Part shown: piece by piece, positions 20,331 to 28,969 of the stretch
Layout of the letters: every line of letters starts with the position of its first letter
Position numbering within the stretch: the first letter of the stretch is position 1
From: an uncultured Bacteroidota bacterium
GTDB lineage: Bacteria > Bacteroidota > Bacteroidia > Bacteroidales > P3
Length of the DNA stretch: 64,000 nt
Assembly: GCA_902776365.1 (NCBI GenBank)
Contig: CACYPU010000003.1
Coordinates: 1-64,000, forward strand
Direction of reading: 5' to 3'
Translations under genes and position numbers: made by a program
The notes under the pieces: model-generated
Database searches by the model: none
Seen by the model: only the letters and a program-made list of their open reading frames with translations
What the model was told of the DNA's origin: nothing

Positions 20331-22073
20331 TTAGCGTCTTCTACTATACTTATCCCATTCAATGTCACCAACAAGCATCTCTATTAAATATTGTCCATCA
20401 TATTTGTATTTCACCTTATAGTCTTCATTATGGCTTATAATTATGGTTTTTTCTTGAGGGTCATAATACCACTCTTTCATTTCCTCTTTCTCAACACCAA
20501 ACACATGATTATAATCCGTTATTTTAACTTTGTTACTACTTGTAAACTCAAGATATCTTATGTTAACTGACGAACTGGCACTTTTGGGTCCTTCACATTT
20601 CCATTGAGTTCCAATCAAAAAGTTAGGCAATAATGCTGATATGTTTTCTTGGGGCGACTGTGTTGGGTCTACTGTTTTCGTGGGCGTTCCCCCTTTGACC
20701 AAACGAACGGAATACTTGCAGCAACGACCCTCTGTTACAATTCTCACAGTGCCCCTGTCAAATGTGAGTGGCCAAGCCCAGAAATTTTCCTCCATTGAAG
20801 ACGACCATATTCCACCGTCCTCACCTTTGCCTGAAAAAGTGCCCTCGCAATCCACCATTCCTTCGGCAGGTATCGTGATGGAATTCCCGTTAGGTCCATC
20901 CACACGGTATCCATTACCCACCCAAGTCCAGCGGCATTTGGACACAAGTTCGTTCAACTGAGCATCCGTGGGGAGACTGCTACCAAATTGTTGAAGAGCT
21001 TCATCATAGTCATAATATCCGCTCTCATTCTGCGACTTCCAGAGTGTACCACTGGGGAGACCCAAGTCAACATATTCCGTGGCTTCCACTGGTCCCTCGG
21101 TCACCTGTCCCGAGGCCTGACCACAGTCACGGAGGACTATCTGCTCCAGCGTCACGGAAGTACACATGGACTGATATATTGACACATCAAGCGATTGGGC
21201 GAGGAAAAATTTATTGACATTCGCCCCACCGACAGCGGCATAGATAGCTTGTAGCTGGCTCTCGGAGAAGGCGCTGGCCTTGAACATAAAACCTGTGCAT
21301 GTGGCTTCATCGAAGAGGTAAACGACGCTGATATAGCTGCTGCTCACATAGTCAAAATAGTAGTACAAATAGTTGAATACTACAGAAGGATAGGCCTCCA
21401 CTACCCTGCCAAGCGTGGAGCCTCGACAGATGCCACGGTCGGTCTTGAAATCAGGATTCCAAACACATACCTCGTAGACAATATCGTTATCCTCGCAACA
21501 GATAGCCTGGGTGTTGTCCACCAGATAGTAGTTGTAACTGTTGAGGGTGTAGTGGTTAACGTTGTTGACAGAGAGATTCGAAATGCCCGGGGTGCGGCGT
21601 TTCTCAACTAAATGGTTGCCGGTCGACTGGAGGATATCCTGCACGTTCTTTCCTAGGAGTTGACGTTGGGGTTGTTCCTCGGTACAGACCAGAGAGACTC
21701 CATTGATTAAAGTATTATTCGCCTCGCCTCCGTTTCGAAAAACCAAAAACAGAACCACAGCAATCAAGACAAGAGCTCCTCCGACAATGCCTAGCACCAA
21801 CGGCAGCGTTGAAGATTTCTCTTTTTTGAAATATTGCTGCCACTGGAGGTTGGTGTCACCCACGACGACCTGGTCGGACCAATTCAGAAACTTAGTGCCG
21901 TTGACGCGGACTCCGTTGACATAGGTACCGTTGGTGCTGCCGAAATCCACAACAGAGAACGACCCATTGTCATGCTGTACAATCTGACAATGGACACGCG
22001 AGGCTTTGATGTCGTTCAAAACCACATCATTCTCGGAGCTCCTGCCTATGGTGACTACTTTTATGGGTCGCAT
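20331..22073 (-). CDS. FHA membrane protein with large FISUMP-like outer part (paralogue 3)
   Basis: 580 residues. The FHA domain (1-85) has GRSSEND, SRVHCQI, GSTNGTYVNGVR and LQWQQYF. One membrane helix follows at about 91-112. The remainder should be extracytoplasmic: about 125-320 is unrecognised; about 330-470 contains EYVDLGLPSGTLWKSQN, the start of the FISUMP-type module of Bacteroidota surface proteins; about 485-580 resembles a small lipocalin-like beta sheet. The last part is AT-richer than the FHA part, suggesting that different outer domains were joined to a conserved sensor stem. Confidence 0.75.
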   Translation of the reverse strand: MRPIKVVTIGRSSENDVVLNDIKASRVHCQIVQHDNGSFSVVDFGSTNGTYVNGVRVNGTKFLNWSDQVVVGDTNLQWQQYFKKEKSSTLPLVLGIVGGALVLIAVVLFLVFRNGGEANNTLINGVSLVCTEEQPQRQLLGKNVQDILQSTGNHLVEKRRTPGISNLSVNNVNHYTLNSYNYYLVDNTQAICCEDNDIVYEVCVWNPDFKTDRGICRGSTLGRVVEAYPSVVFNYLYYYFDYVSSSYISVVYLFDEATCTGFMFKASAFSESQLQAIYAAVGGANVNKFFLAQSLDVSIYQSMCTSVTLEQIVLRDCGQASGQVTEGPVEATEYVDLGLPSGTLWKSQNESGYYDYDEALQQFGSSLPTDAQLNELVSKCRWTWVGNGYRVDGPNGNSITIPAEGMVDCEGTFSGKGEDGGIWSSSMEENFWAWPLTFDRGTVRIVTEGRCCKYSVRLVKGGTPTKTVDPTQSPQENISALLPNFLIGTQWKCEGPKSASSSVNIRYLEFTSSNKVKITDYNHVFGVEKEEMKEWYYDPQEKTIIISHNEDYKVKYKYDGQYLIEMLVGDIEWDKYSRRR

Positions 22074-22116
22074 GTCTTTTTCAATTAGAACTTTTTTTCA
22101 ATCTGGTAAAAGAAAA

Positions 22117-23058
22117 CTACATCTGCATGGTTCGACGGGTCCGCGAGTCAATCTGGGAGACGGTGTCAATAGTATTATTGTTATTATTCGTCTTGTTTTT
22201 CACCTCGCCAGTCCCTTGTCTAGACAGGATAGCCTCATCTGGCACGAAAAATTGTCCTGTGCTCGAAATTATTTTCAGGTAAATCTTACCATCTTTTCTC
22301 AGTGTCAGTTTAAACTTGCCCTTGCCTCCCCAACTCTTGCTGGTGAAGGATGCGACGGCCGTCTTCAGGTCAGCATTGATGGTGCCGCTGACGGGATTGA
22401 AAAAGTCGTCTTCCTCATCGCCAGTATCGGTATGAGACTCAGAGGCATAGATATATCCACCTATCAGTTTGCCTTTAGCAACAGACCTTATCTCCAATAC
22501 GAAATCGCCATTCTCCCATCTGCCGCACCATGCAGTAGCATCCGGGTTGATGGCCTCAGCTGTGTCTTTCTTGCCAGGATTGGTTTTGTCGCCAGGTATA
22601 ACGGTATTGAGAGGATCCAGGATGCTGATGGAACCATTGCCTGCTGTGGTGTCGGAACCATTGCTGCCGCCATCCTTGTCTGTGCCGCCGAGGATGAGGA
22701 AGAGTACCAGTCCAAGGATGGCCACACCGGCCACGATGATGCCAATGATGAGTCCTGTGCTGGCGCCTCCATTCTTCGGGGGAACTCCGCCACCAGAGGT
22801 GCCAACGCCCAGATGGTTCTGCCACGGAAGCGTGGTGGTGCCCACCGTCACAGTGTCCTGAGGGTTCAACTTGCACACACCGGAGATACGCTGGCCATTA
22901 ACGAAGGTACCATTAGAGCTACCCATATCGGTCACGGAACAACTCCCGTCGTCGTATTTTATCAACTGGCAATGATGCCGCGACACTTTGCTGTCGTTAC
23001 TCAGCACAACATCGTTTTCATGGCTTCTGCCTACAGAGATTACTTTTACTGGCTTCAT
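22117..23058 (-). CDS. FHA membrane protein (paralogue 4)
   Basis: 313 residues. The FHA domain (1-82) has GRSHEND, SRHHCQL, GSSNGTFVNGQR and LPWQNHL. A Gly-rich linker leads to one membrane helix at about 99-122. The outer part (about 160-290) includes WCGRWENGDFVLEIRS, a small beta domain with alternating polar and hydrophobic residues, and ends in a long Asn run. The partner or ligand of the outer domain is unknown. It lies between the soluble kinase gene and paralogue 3. Confidence 0.8.
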   Translation of the reverse strand: MKPVKVISVGRSHENDVVLSNDSKVSRHHCQLIKYDDGSCSVTDMGSSNGTFVNGQRISGVCKLNPQDTVTVGTTTLPWQNHLGVGTSGGGVPPKNGGASTGLIIGIIVAGVAILGLVLFLILGGTDKDGGSNGSDTTAGNGSISILDPLNTVIPGDKTNPGKKDTAEAINPDATAWCGRWENGDFVLEIRSVAKGKLIGGYIYASESHTDTGDEEDDFFNPVSGTINADLKTAVASFTSKSWGGKGKFKLTLRKDGKIYLKIISSTGQFFVPDEAILSRQGTGEVKNKTNNNNNTIDTVSQIDSRTRRTMQM

Positions 23059-23120
23059 ATTTTGTATATTATTTTTTCAGGGAGTTTAAGGTATTCTGTA
23101 CAATTCTTAACTCTTAATTT

Positions 23121-23990
23121 CTATTTTCTCGTTTTCATATAATTCTTGATGGCGGCGGCGAAGGCGCCGCAGGTCTGGTAGCGATCCTCGGGAATTTTTG
23201 CGGTGGCCTTGTTGACGATGTGCTGCAGTCCGTCGCCAATCATGGGATAGTAGCCTTTCATCAGAGGCGTGGGTTCGAACATGATTTTCTGTCTCACCTC
23301 GCGGCGGTTCTCGCGCATGCTGGCATTATCGGAGACAAAAGGCAGGTGGCCCGTGAGCATCTCGAAGAGCATGACGCCTAAAGCAAAGATGTCGGTGAAA
23401 CGGCCAAGGCGGCCGGAGCCCGACTGCTCGGGGGGCATGTAGCCGGGGGTGCCGAAACCGGTGCTATGGTCAGAACCCATACGTGAGGCGATGCCAAGGT
23501 CGATGAGCTTCACCTTGCCGTTGGGCTGGAGCATGACGTTGTTGGACTTGATGTCGAGGTGCAGTACGCCGTCGGTGATGCCCAGATGGGGTATCTTCAC
23601 GCTGTGGAGAAAGCCCACGGTGTCGAGCACCTGGAGGAAGATGGGCAGAGCCTGCTGTTCGGGGATAAGACCTATCTCGCGGTAGATATAGTGTTCCAGA
23701 CTGCGCCCATCGACATACTCCATAATGAGGAACATCTGGTTGCTCTCCGGAAGGTCAATGAACTCCACCAGTTTGGGAATATTGGGATGCTGGGCATAGA
23801 GCATCAGCTGGGTCTCCATGTTGCGGAACTTGTCGCGGATAACGGCATTGCTCATGTGGCGTAATTTCAGCTCCTTGATAGCCACAGGAAAACCACTGCG
23901 CTTGTCAACGCCCCAAAAGACGCGCGCAGTGCCGCCCTCAGCAATCAAGCGGACAACATCGTAGTTCAGTAGTCTTGGAATGTCGTTCAT
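23121..23990 (-). CDS. Soluble Ser/Thr protein kinase with altered catalytic loop
   Basis: 289 residues, a kinase domain with almost nothing else. Motifs: glycine loop AEGGTARVFWG, ATP lysine K39 in VAIKELK, catalytic loop HLDIKSNN at 144-151 in place of HRDxKxxN, metal motif DLG at 164-166 in place of DFG, and GYMPPEQ. The catalytic Asp, Asn and metal Asp remain, so activity is likely, but with Leu in place of the HRD Arg it is a non-RD kinase and need not be switched on by activation-loop phosphorylation. No membrane helix. Confidence 0.88.
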   Translation of the reverse strand: MNDIPRLLNYDVVRLIAEGGTARVFWGVDKRSGFPVAIKELKLRHMSNAVIRDKFRNMETQLMLYAQHPNIPKLVEFIDLPESNQMFLIMEYVDGRSLEHYIYREIGLIPEQQALPIFLQVLDTVGFLHSVKIPHLGITDGVLHLDIKSNNVMLQPNGKVKLIDLGIASRMGSDHSTGFGTPGYMPPEQSGSGRLGRFTDIFALGVMLFEMLTGHLPFVSDNASMRENRREVRQKIMFEPTPLMKGYYPMIGDGLQHIVNKATAKIPEDRYQTCGAFAAAIKNYMKTRK

Positions 23991-23995
23991 TATTA

Positions 23996-24898
23996 CTAAT
24001 ATCTATTTACGATTTTAATAATCGCATTCTTTTTATCCTTATCTTGGGCATTGTAGCAATCAATTATTTCCTTGCTCCATTCTGTTTTCATGCCATTGTA
24101 AAGTTCATCATTATGTTCAAAAGAAGCGTACTGGGCATCCGCTGTAAGCATCTGCTTAGTGACCATTGCTTTGTAAATATAGTATATTTGCCGAGGAGTA
24201 CAACTACTAATTTTATTGTAAAAGACATTGTCAAGACTATCGGCAGGTCCAACATTACTGGTTCCAGAGTTATTATTCTGATTATGTTGGTTCTGTTGAC
24301 TTAATGCCAATTGCTTCTCTCGAAAAAGTTTCTGGAGATATTTTTCGTATTGAGATAATCTTATACTATCATATGAATCAGCAGGATTTGAATGCTCTGT
24401 AGTGTCTATTATACATGAGGAATCAGGGAAGGAATCATGTGTACTGCTGCCTTCCGGACCTCGACCAAGCAGCAGCCATACCACACCACCAGTAACCAGT
24501 AGTCCCAATACAACAGCGAGAATAATCCACAACAAAGTATTCTTGGACTTTTTATCTCCAGGCTGACTTGCTGGCATGCCCACAGCATTCTCGCCCACAA
24601 CCGTAGTTGGCGACTGTGTGTTAGAGGCCATCGGCTGGAAAGTCTGAGAGGGCATTGTAGCGATGTATTTTTGCCACGGCAACACGGTGTCGCCTACGCG
24701 AAGCTCGTCTCCAGGGTTCAGCCGCATCTCCCCCACTATGCGTTTGCCGTTGACCATTGTACCGTTGGTGCTGCCGAGGTCCACAACAGAAATATTACCA
24801 TTATCGCTCTGTACCAACTGTGCATGTACACGACTAACTTTTACATCGTTGACTACAACACTGCATTCACCGCTGCGTCCTATGGTTATAACTTTCAT
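23996..24898 (-). CDS. FHA membrane protein (paralogue 5)
   Basis: The FHA domain (1-80) has GRSGECS, SRVHAQL, GSTNGTMVNGKR and LPWQKYI. A Ser/Gln-rich linker leads to one membrane helix at about 123-145 and an outer helical region of about 150 residues with Gln/Asn runs. The start is taken at the Met of MKVITIG, which aligns with the paralogues; an upstream in-frame ATG (24913) would add five residues. It ends five bases before the start of the soluble kinase gene and follows the phosphatase gene closely, so all three should be made together. Confidence 0.82.
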   Translation of the reverse strand: MKVITIGRSGECSVVVNDVKVSRVHAQLVQSDNGNISVVDLGSTNGTMVNGKRIVGEMRLNPGDELRVGDTVLPWQKYIATMPSQTFQPMASNTQSPTTVVGENAVGMPASQPGDKKSKNTLLWIILAVVLGLLVTGGVVWLLLGRGPEGSSTHDSFPDSSCIIDTTEHSNPADSYDSIRLSQYEKYLQKLFREKQLALSQQNQHNQNNNSGTSNVGPADSLDNVFYNKISSCTPRQIYYIYKAMVTKQMLTADAQYASFEHNDELYNGMKTEWSKEIIDCYNAQDKDKKNAIIKIVNRY

Positions 24899-24916
24899 AG
24901 TATTATAATTCAATAA

Positions 24917-26326
24917 TTACTCAAAAGTAATTTTCTTCAAACAATTATTTTTCAGATAATCTATTTTATTAATAATAAAAATACAGTCTTTTTCTGCTTT
25001 TTCATATTCTTTTTGAGAAATCTTTCCTTGCAATTTATTTACTTCTTCTTGGATATGTACCCATTGTTCATTTGCCTTATCTAAATCCCTTTCTATTTGC
25101 TCCCAAGTTTTCATCAATTCGTCAAATTTTTTTAAATCAATAGTCTCAATTGACGTAGATTTTTTATTTTTCTGTTCTATTTCTCCCTTTTCTTTCTTTA
25201 ACTTTGTTATTCTATCCTCAAAGTCCTTTTGAGTATCTTTCCACACACCAATTGAATCCTTAATATCTTTAAAATCCATATCCTTTTGTTTAATTAGCTT
25301 TTCTGTGGTTTTACTAGATACGGATTTTGTTGAATCTATCACTGAATCGCCAGGTACTGGCTGCTTTGTATTATTCGATGGGCCGAAGTTCGGCTTAAAT
25401 AATAACAATGCGCCAAATATTACCACCAGAACTCCCATTGCTATCAATGCGATGCGGATCATCTTCTTCGTATTCATACCTTTCTTCTCAGGCTCCTTCG
25501 GGGCTCGGTAGGGATCGTAGCTGTGGAAGACGCTATCCTTGCCCACAGCCTGGTCAATTTCTATCAGCTCTACAGTGCAGTTGTCCTGACCGCCGGGCTG
25601 CACGGTCTCGCCCTGCATGGCGAGTTCTATGAGCTTGTCGCCTCTCTCCTGGAGGGTCAACTTCTCGCCCAGCACACGCTCGATAGTGCTATCGGGAATC
25701 ATGCCACTGAGGCCGTCGCTGCATATCAGGAAGATGTCGCCGTTTTTCACAAAGATGGGCTTGTCCTCGAAGTTGAATGTGGGATACAACTCGGGCTTGA
25801 TGCCGAGAGCCTTCAGAATACGGTTCTTGTTGGGATGGTGCTCGGCCTCCTCGTCGGTGATCTCTCCAGCATCCACAAGTGTCTGCACAAAAGAGTGGTC
25901 CTTGGTGATGCGGTGCAGTTCCTTCTCCTTGCCCAGATATAGGTAGATGCGGCTGTCGCCCACATGGGCAATCCACACGTCGGTGTCGCGGATAAGGACG
26001 ATGCAGGCTGTGGTGCCCATGCCGCGGTATTCGGGATGCTCGTTGGCATAGCCGAGGATCTGCATATTGGCGAACTGCAGGGCGCCGTCGAGGGCGGCCA
26101 CCGGGGTGGCGTAATGTTCCTTGCCAATGTATTCGACGATACTGTCGACAGCTATTCTCGACGCCATAGCGCCACCCACATGACCACCCATGCCGTCGCA
26201 CACCACGAAGAGGTCGCCGTTGGGAGTCCCCAACCTCATACCGTGGCTGTCTTCCTGCGCCTTGCGCACATTACCAATCACACCTTTGGCAAAAATCTTA
26301 CTTTCGCTTCCTGAAATTAAGCTCAT
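24917..26326 (-). CDS. PP2C-type Ser/Thr phosphatase with membrane anchor
   Basis: 469 residues. The phosphatase domain (about 10-270) shows the PP2C metal-binding motifs: the acidic ED in QEDSHG near residue 25, CDGMGGHVGG at 43-52, GDSRIYLY near 130, SDGLSGM near 206 and GGQDNCTVEL near 258. One membrane helix follows at about 300-320 and then a Lys/Glu-rich coiled coil of about 130 residues outside the cytoplasm; this C-terminal part is much AT-richer than the catalytic part. It should remove the phosphates added by the two kinases of the cluster. Confidence 0.92.
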   Translation of the reverse strand: MSLISGSESKIFAKGVIGNVRKAQEDSHGMRLGTPNGDLFVVCDGMGGHVGGAMASRIAVDSIVEYIGKEHYATPVAALDGALQFANMQILGYANEHPEYRGMGTTACIVLIRDTDVWIAHVGDSRIYLYLGKEKELHRITKDHSFVQTLVDAGEITDEEAEHHPNKNRILKALGIKPELYPTFNFEDKPIFVKNGDIFLICSDGLSGMIPDSTIERVLGEKLTLQERGDKLIELAMQGETVQPGGQDNCTVELIEIDQAVGKDSVFHSYDPYRAPKEPEKKGMNTKKMIRIALIAMGVLVVIFGALLLFKPNFGPSNNTKQPVPGDSVIDSTKSVSSKTTEKLIKQKDMDFKDIKDSIGVWKDTQKDFEDRITKLKKEKGEIEQKNKKSTSIETIDLKKFDELMKTWEQIERDLDKANEQWVHIQEEVNKLQGKISQKEYEKAEKDCIFIINKIDYLKNNCLKKITFE

Positions 26327-26443
26327 ATTATTTAATTATTATGATTATATAGTTAGTCAGCGTAGTAGTCAGTGGTCAATGTGTGCTACAATTGTTATTC
26401 CGTGCAACACACTGACTACTGACTACTGTCTACTGACAACTGC

Positions 26444-27988
26444 TTACAAATAGAACGTCACCACGGCTTCGCCAAGGCCAATCATGTCGCCGTTCTTCAA
26501 CGGGCAGCGCTGGTGCAACTGACCATTGACGATGATGCCTTGCGTGTAGGAGGTGCTCTTGTTCACCACCTCGAAGTTAGCTCCGTTGAAGACGATATCG
26601 GCATGGTAGCCCGAGACGGTCTGGTTGTTAAACGATGCGTTCTTCATGGTGAAGGCCACATCATTAGAGGCGTTGCGACCTAGCGTGACACGAGGCTTGC
26701 CGATGGTGTAGGAGAAGGTCTCAGCACCGGCCCTGCACTGCAGACGCGGATAGAGATTCTTGGTCTTCATCAACTGCATCAGACGCTGTTCCTCCTCGGC
26801 AGCTTGGCGCGAACGTTCCTTCTCGGCCTGCTCACGCCTCATATTCTCCAAGGCCTCGTTGCTACGGCGCACCTGCTCGGCACTCTCGCTGCGCACACGT
26901 CCCATCTCCTGCTGCATGGCACCTTGCATAGCGCTCTCACGCTCTTTACGCTTCTTCACCAAAAGAATCACCAGCAGCACCACCAGTGCCACAAAGGCGA
27001 TGAAGATGGCAATGCAGAGGATAAGGTTCTCCTGAATCCACATCCAGAAGGTTACCTCGGGAGCGGTGTAAGGAGGTATAATCTGATTCACCTTGTCGAC
27101 TTCCAGACGCATGCGGTGCGGCTTGCCGTCGCGCTCAGCAAGGGCTTTAAATTTGAATTTGTAATCGCGTCCGTGGAGACGGCGATCGAGATTCTTATAG
27201 CACTGCTTTAATGAATTGTAAGCACCATTGAAATCCTTGGTCGTCGTGGCAATAACCTCGCCATAGGTGCTCTCTGCGAGGAGGTTCATCTCGGGAGTGT
27301 CGGCGGCATTGGTGTACTTCACAGCATAGATGGGGATGCCGGCTTCCTGGGCTTTCTTTCGGACAGCCTCCATCTGGATACCTCCGGAACTCTTGAAGTT
27401 GTTACCCTTCGTGAAGACCACGATGACACCCATACGGCCCGTTTCCTTCTTCAGAAGGTCGATACCGTCGTTGATGGCCTGGTAGAGGTCGGTCTCCAGG
27501 GGCGAGCTATACTTGCCCGTGTTGTTCTTATGAGCAGTAACGGCATTCAGCAGCGCCTTGCGGTCGGTGGAGAATTTCCCAATCAGTCCGTTCAGTAGGC
27601 TGTAGCCTGTCTTGTTGCGGTCAAAATAAGCAACCTCAAAGCGGTCGCCTGTGGAGATGGAAGTCTCGTTGAAAAACTTCTGCAAAACCTTGCGGACAAA
27701 ATCGCTCTGCCCTGCATGGCTGGCCATATCCTCCCAAAGGAAGAGGATGCTCTTCTGCAGCGGGGTCTCGTCCACTGGCAGCGCCGTGCAGGTGAAATCA
27801 ACCTTGGAAGTCTCCTCAAAGAGCGAGAAATTCTCCGGGCTGATGACCTCGGGGTTGGGTGTGTTCCATACAAACGTAACCTGCGGGAAACTATCGAGGA
27901 TATAGGTATCCTTAAGACCACGCTGCACCTGGGCCGACATCGGAAGTATCGCACAGGCCAGCAACAAAGAAATAAATATTTTTTTCAT
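26444..27988 (-). CDS. VWA-FHA membrane protein
   Basis: 514 residues. Order: signal peptide (1-19), a periplasmic von Willebrand factor A-like domain (about 85-270), a linker domain, a membrane helix at about 333-357, a charged coiled coil at about 360-420 and a cytoplasmic C-terminal FHA domain (about 430-510, with LGRNASND and GIIVNG). The VWA metal site is degenerate: the expected DxSxS is DMASH and the usual TDG-type turn is TKG. Unlike the other FHA proteins here the reader domain is at the C-terminus, so the protein could link outside binding to inside phosphothreonine reading. Confidence 0.82.
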   Translation of the reverse strand: MKKIFISLLLACAILPMSAQVQRGLKDTYILDSFPQVTFVWNTPNPEVISPENFSLFEETSKVDFTCTALPVDETPLQKSILFLWEDMASHAGQSDFVRKVLQKFFNETSISTGDRFEVAYFDRNKTGYSLLNGLIGKFSTDRKALLNAVTAHKNNTGKYSSPLETDLYQAINDGIDLLKKETGRMGVIVVFTKGNNFKSSGGIQMEAVRKKAQEAGIPIYAVKYTNAADTPEMNLLAESTYGEVIATTTKDFNGAYNSLKQCYKNLDRRLHGRDYKFKFKALAERDGKPHRMRLEVDKVNQIIPPYTAPEVTFWMWIQENLILCIAIFIAFVALVVLLVILLVKKRKERESAMQGAMQQEMGRVRSESAEQVRRSNEALENMRREQAEKERSRQAAEEEQRLMQLMKTKNLYPRLQCRAGAETFSYTIGKPRVTLGRNASNDVAFTMKNASFNNQTVSGYHADIVFNGANFEVVNKSTSYTQGIIVNGQLHQRCPLKNGDMIGLGEAVVTFYL

Positions 27989-28060
27989 AACTTGTAACTC
28001 TTAATCCTTAACTATTAACTGTTATTTGTTAATTGTTAACTTTTCTCACCTTCCACCCTT

Positions 28061-28717
28061 TTAGAAGGAGGTGCGGAATTTGAACACCGTCTGACCCACT
28101 TTGATGACGTCGCCGTCTTTTATGTATCTCGGTTCAAGCTCTATGTCCTCGTCGTTGACAAAGGTGCCATGCGACGACTGACTGTCGGTGATAGAATACT
28201 TGTTGGCACGGAAAAGGAGGACGGCATGCTTGCTGGAGACCATATTGTCGTTCACGGTGATGTTGCAATCCATGTCGCGACCAATAATGTTACGACCTTC
28301 ATAGAGTTTGAAGTCCACACCCATGGAGTCGAGGGTATAGCTCACCAGCCAGCCCACCAGCTTGCGGGCTTCGCGATAGACACGCTGCTGCTTCTCGCCA
28401 CCACCGGGTGTAGCAACGGTTTCCATCTCGTCCTCGTCGCCAAAGACAGTGCGGGATCCTCCCATTGGGGCACCACCCATAGGAGCACCACCCGCCATAC
28501 CCTGGCTGCTCACAATAGTAGCGCCGTCGAGGATGGTGGTCTTCTCGGCACCACCGCCGAAATTGTTCATATCGGCAGTGGCCTGCTGGCCATCGAAACC
28601 ACCGAAGACCTCAGTCTTCGAACTCGTGTTGCTAGCAGGCGAAGCGCCTGTCTTGCAGTAGGGGCAATGGTCACCCTGATAATAGTGACCGTTCGGACAT
28701 TGTTTGTACTCTGCCAT
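28061..28717 (-). CDS. Zinc-ribbon and FHA protein
   Basis: 218 residues. The N-terminus is a small zinc ribbon (CPNGHYYQGDHCPYC, ligands likely C7, H11 or C18, and C21). A Gly/Met-rich flexible linker follows, then an FHA domain at about 130-215 with IGRDMDCNI, SSKHAVL and HGTFVNDEDI. There is no membrane helix, so it is the soluble FHA protein of the cluster and its first gene, just downstream of the cluster promoter. Zinc-ribbon plus FHA proteins with this N-terminus occur beside Ser/Thr kinases in other bacteria; the molecular target is unknown. Confidence 0.85.
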   Translation of the reverse strand: MAEYKQCPNGHYYQGDHCPYCKTGASPASNTSSKTEVFGGFDGQQATADMNNFGGGAEKTTILDGATIVSSQGMAGGAPMGGAPMGGSRTVFGDEDEMETVATPGGGEKQQRVYREARKLVGWLVSYTLDSMGVDFKLYEGRNIIGRDMDCNITVNDNMVSSKHAVLLFRANKYSITDSQSSHGTFVNDEDIELEPRYIKDGDVIKVGQTVFKFRTSF

Positions 28718-28775
28718 AATAATTGAGGTTTTAAATGTTATTAAATATTTTAGTTATATCTTAAAAAAAATAATG

Positions 28776-28787
28776 TGCAAACTTACA
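28776..28787 (-). promoter_or_regulatory. Promoter core for the kinase/FHA cluster (TGTAAGTTTGCA)
   Basis: TAAGTTTG followed by CA on the minus strand, 59-70 bases upstream of the first gene of the cluster. Confidence 0.55.
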
Positions 28788-28912
28788 ATTTTATTTTGTA
28801 ATTTCCAAATATTTTTTCTAAACAAAACAGAAACAAATACTTACAGACATGCCATTATTTAAAATACGCCAATCCCAAACTCACTAAGAGTGTAATTTAA
28901 GGGTAAAAAAAG

Positions 28913-28948
28913 AAAAAAGCCTATAAGCCATAAGCCTATAAGCTTTTT
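28913..28948 (-). terminator. Probable terminator after the cyuA-like gene
   Basis: AAAAAGC pairs with GCTTTTT, extended by TATA/TATA after one mismatch, with a loop containing AAGCC repeats. On the minus strand it is followed by a long T-rich stretch, 22 bases past the stop of the gene at 28970. Confidence 0.5.
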
Positions 28949-28969
28949 GATTTTAATTCTATGCGATCC

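Noticed and set aside
15777-28717. Type VI secretion regulatory locus
   Set aside because: Kinase, PP2C and FHA proteins fit such a role, but no structural secretion gene (VipA/B, ClpV, Hcp, VgrG) is present in the window.
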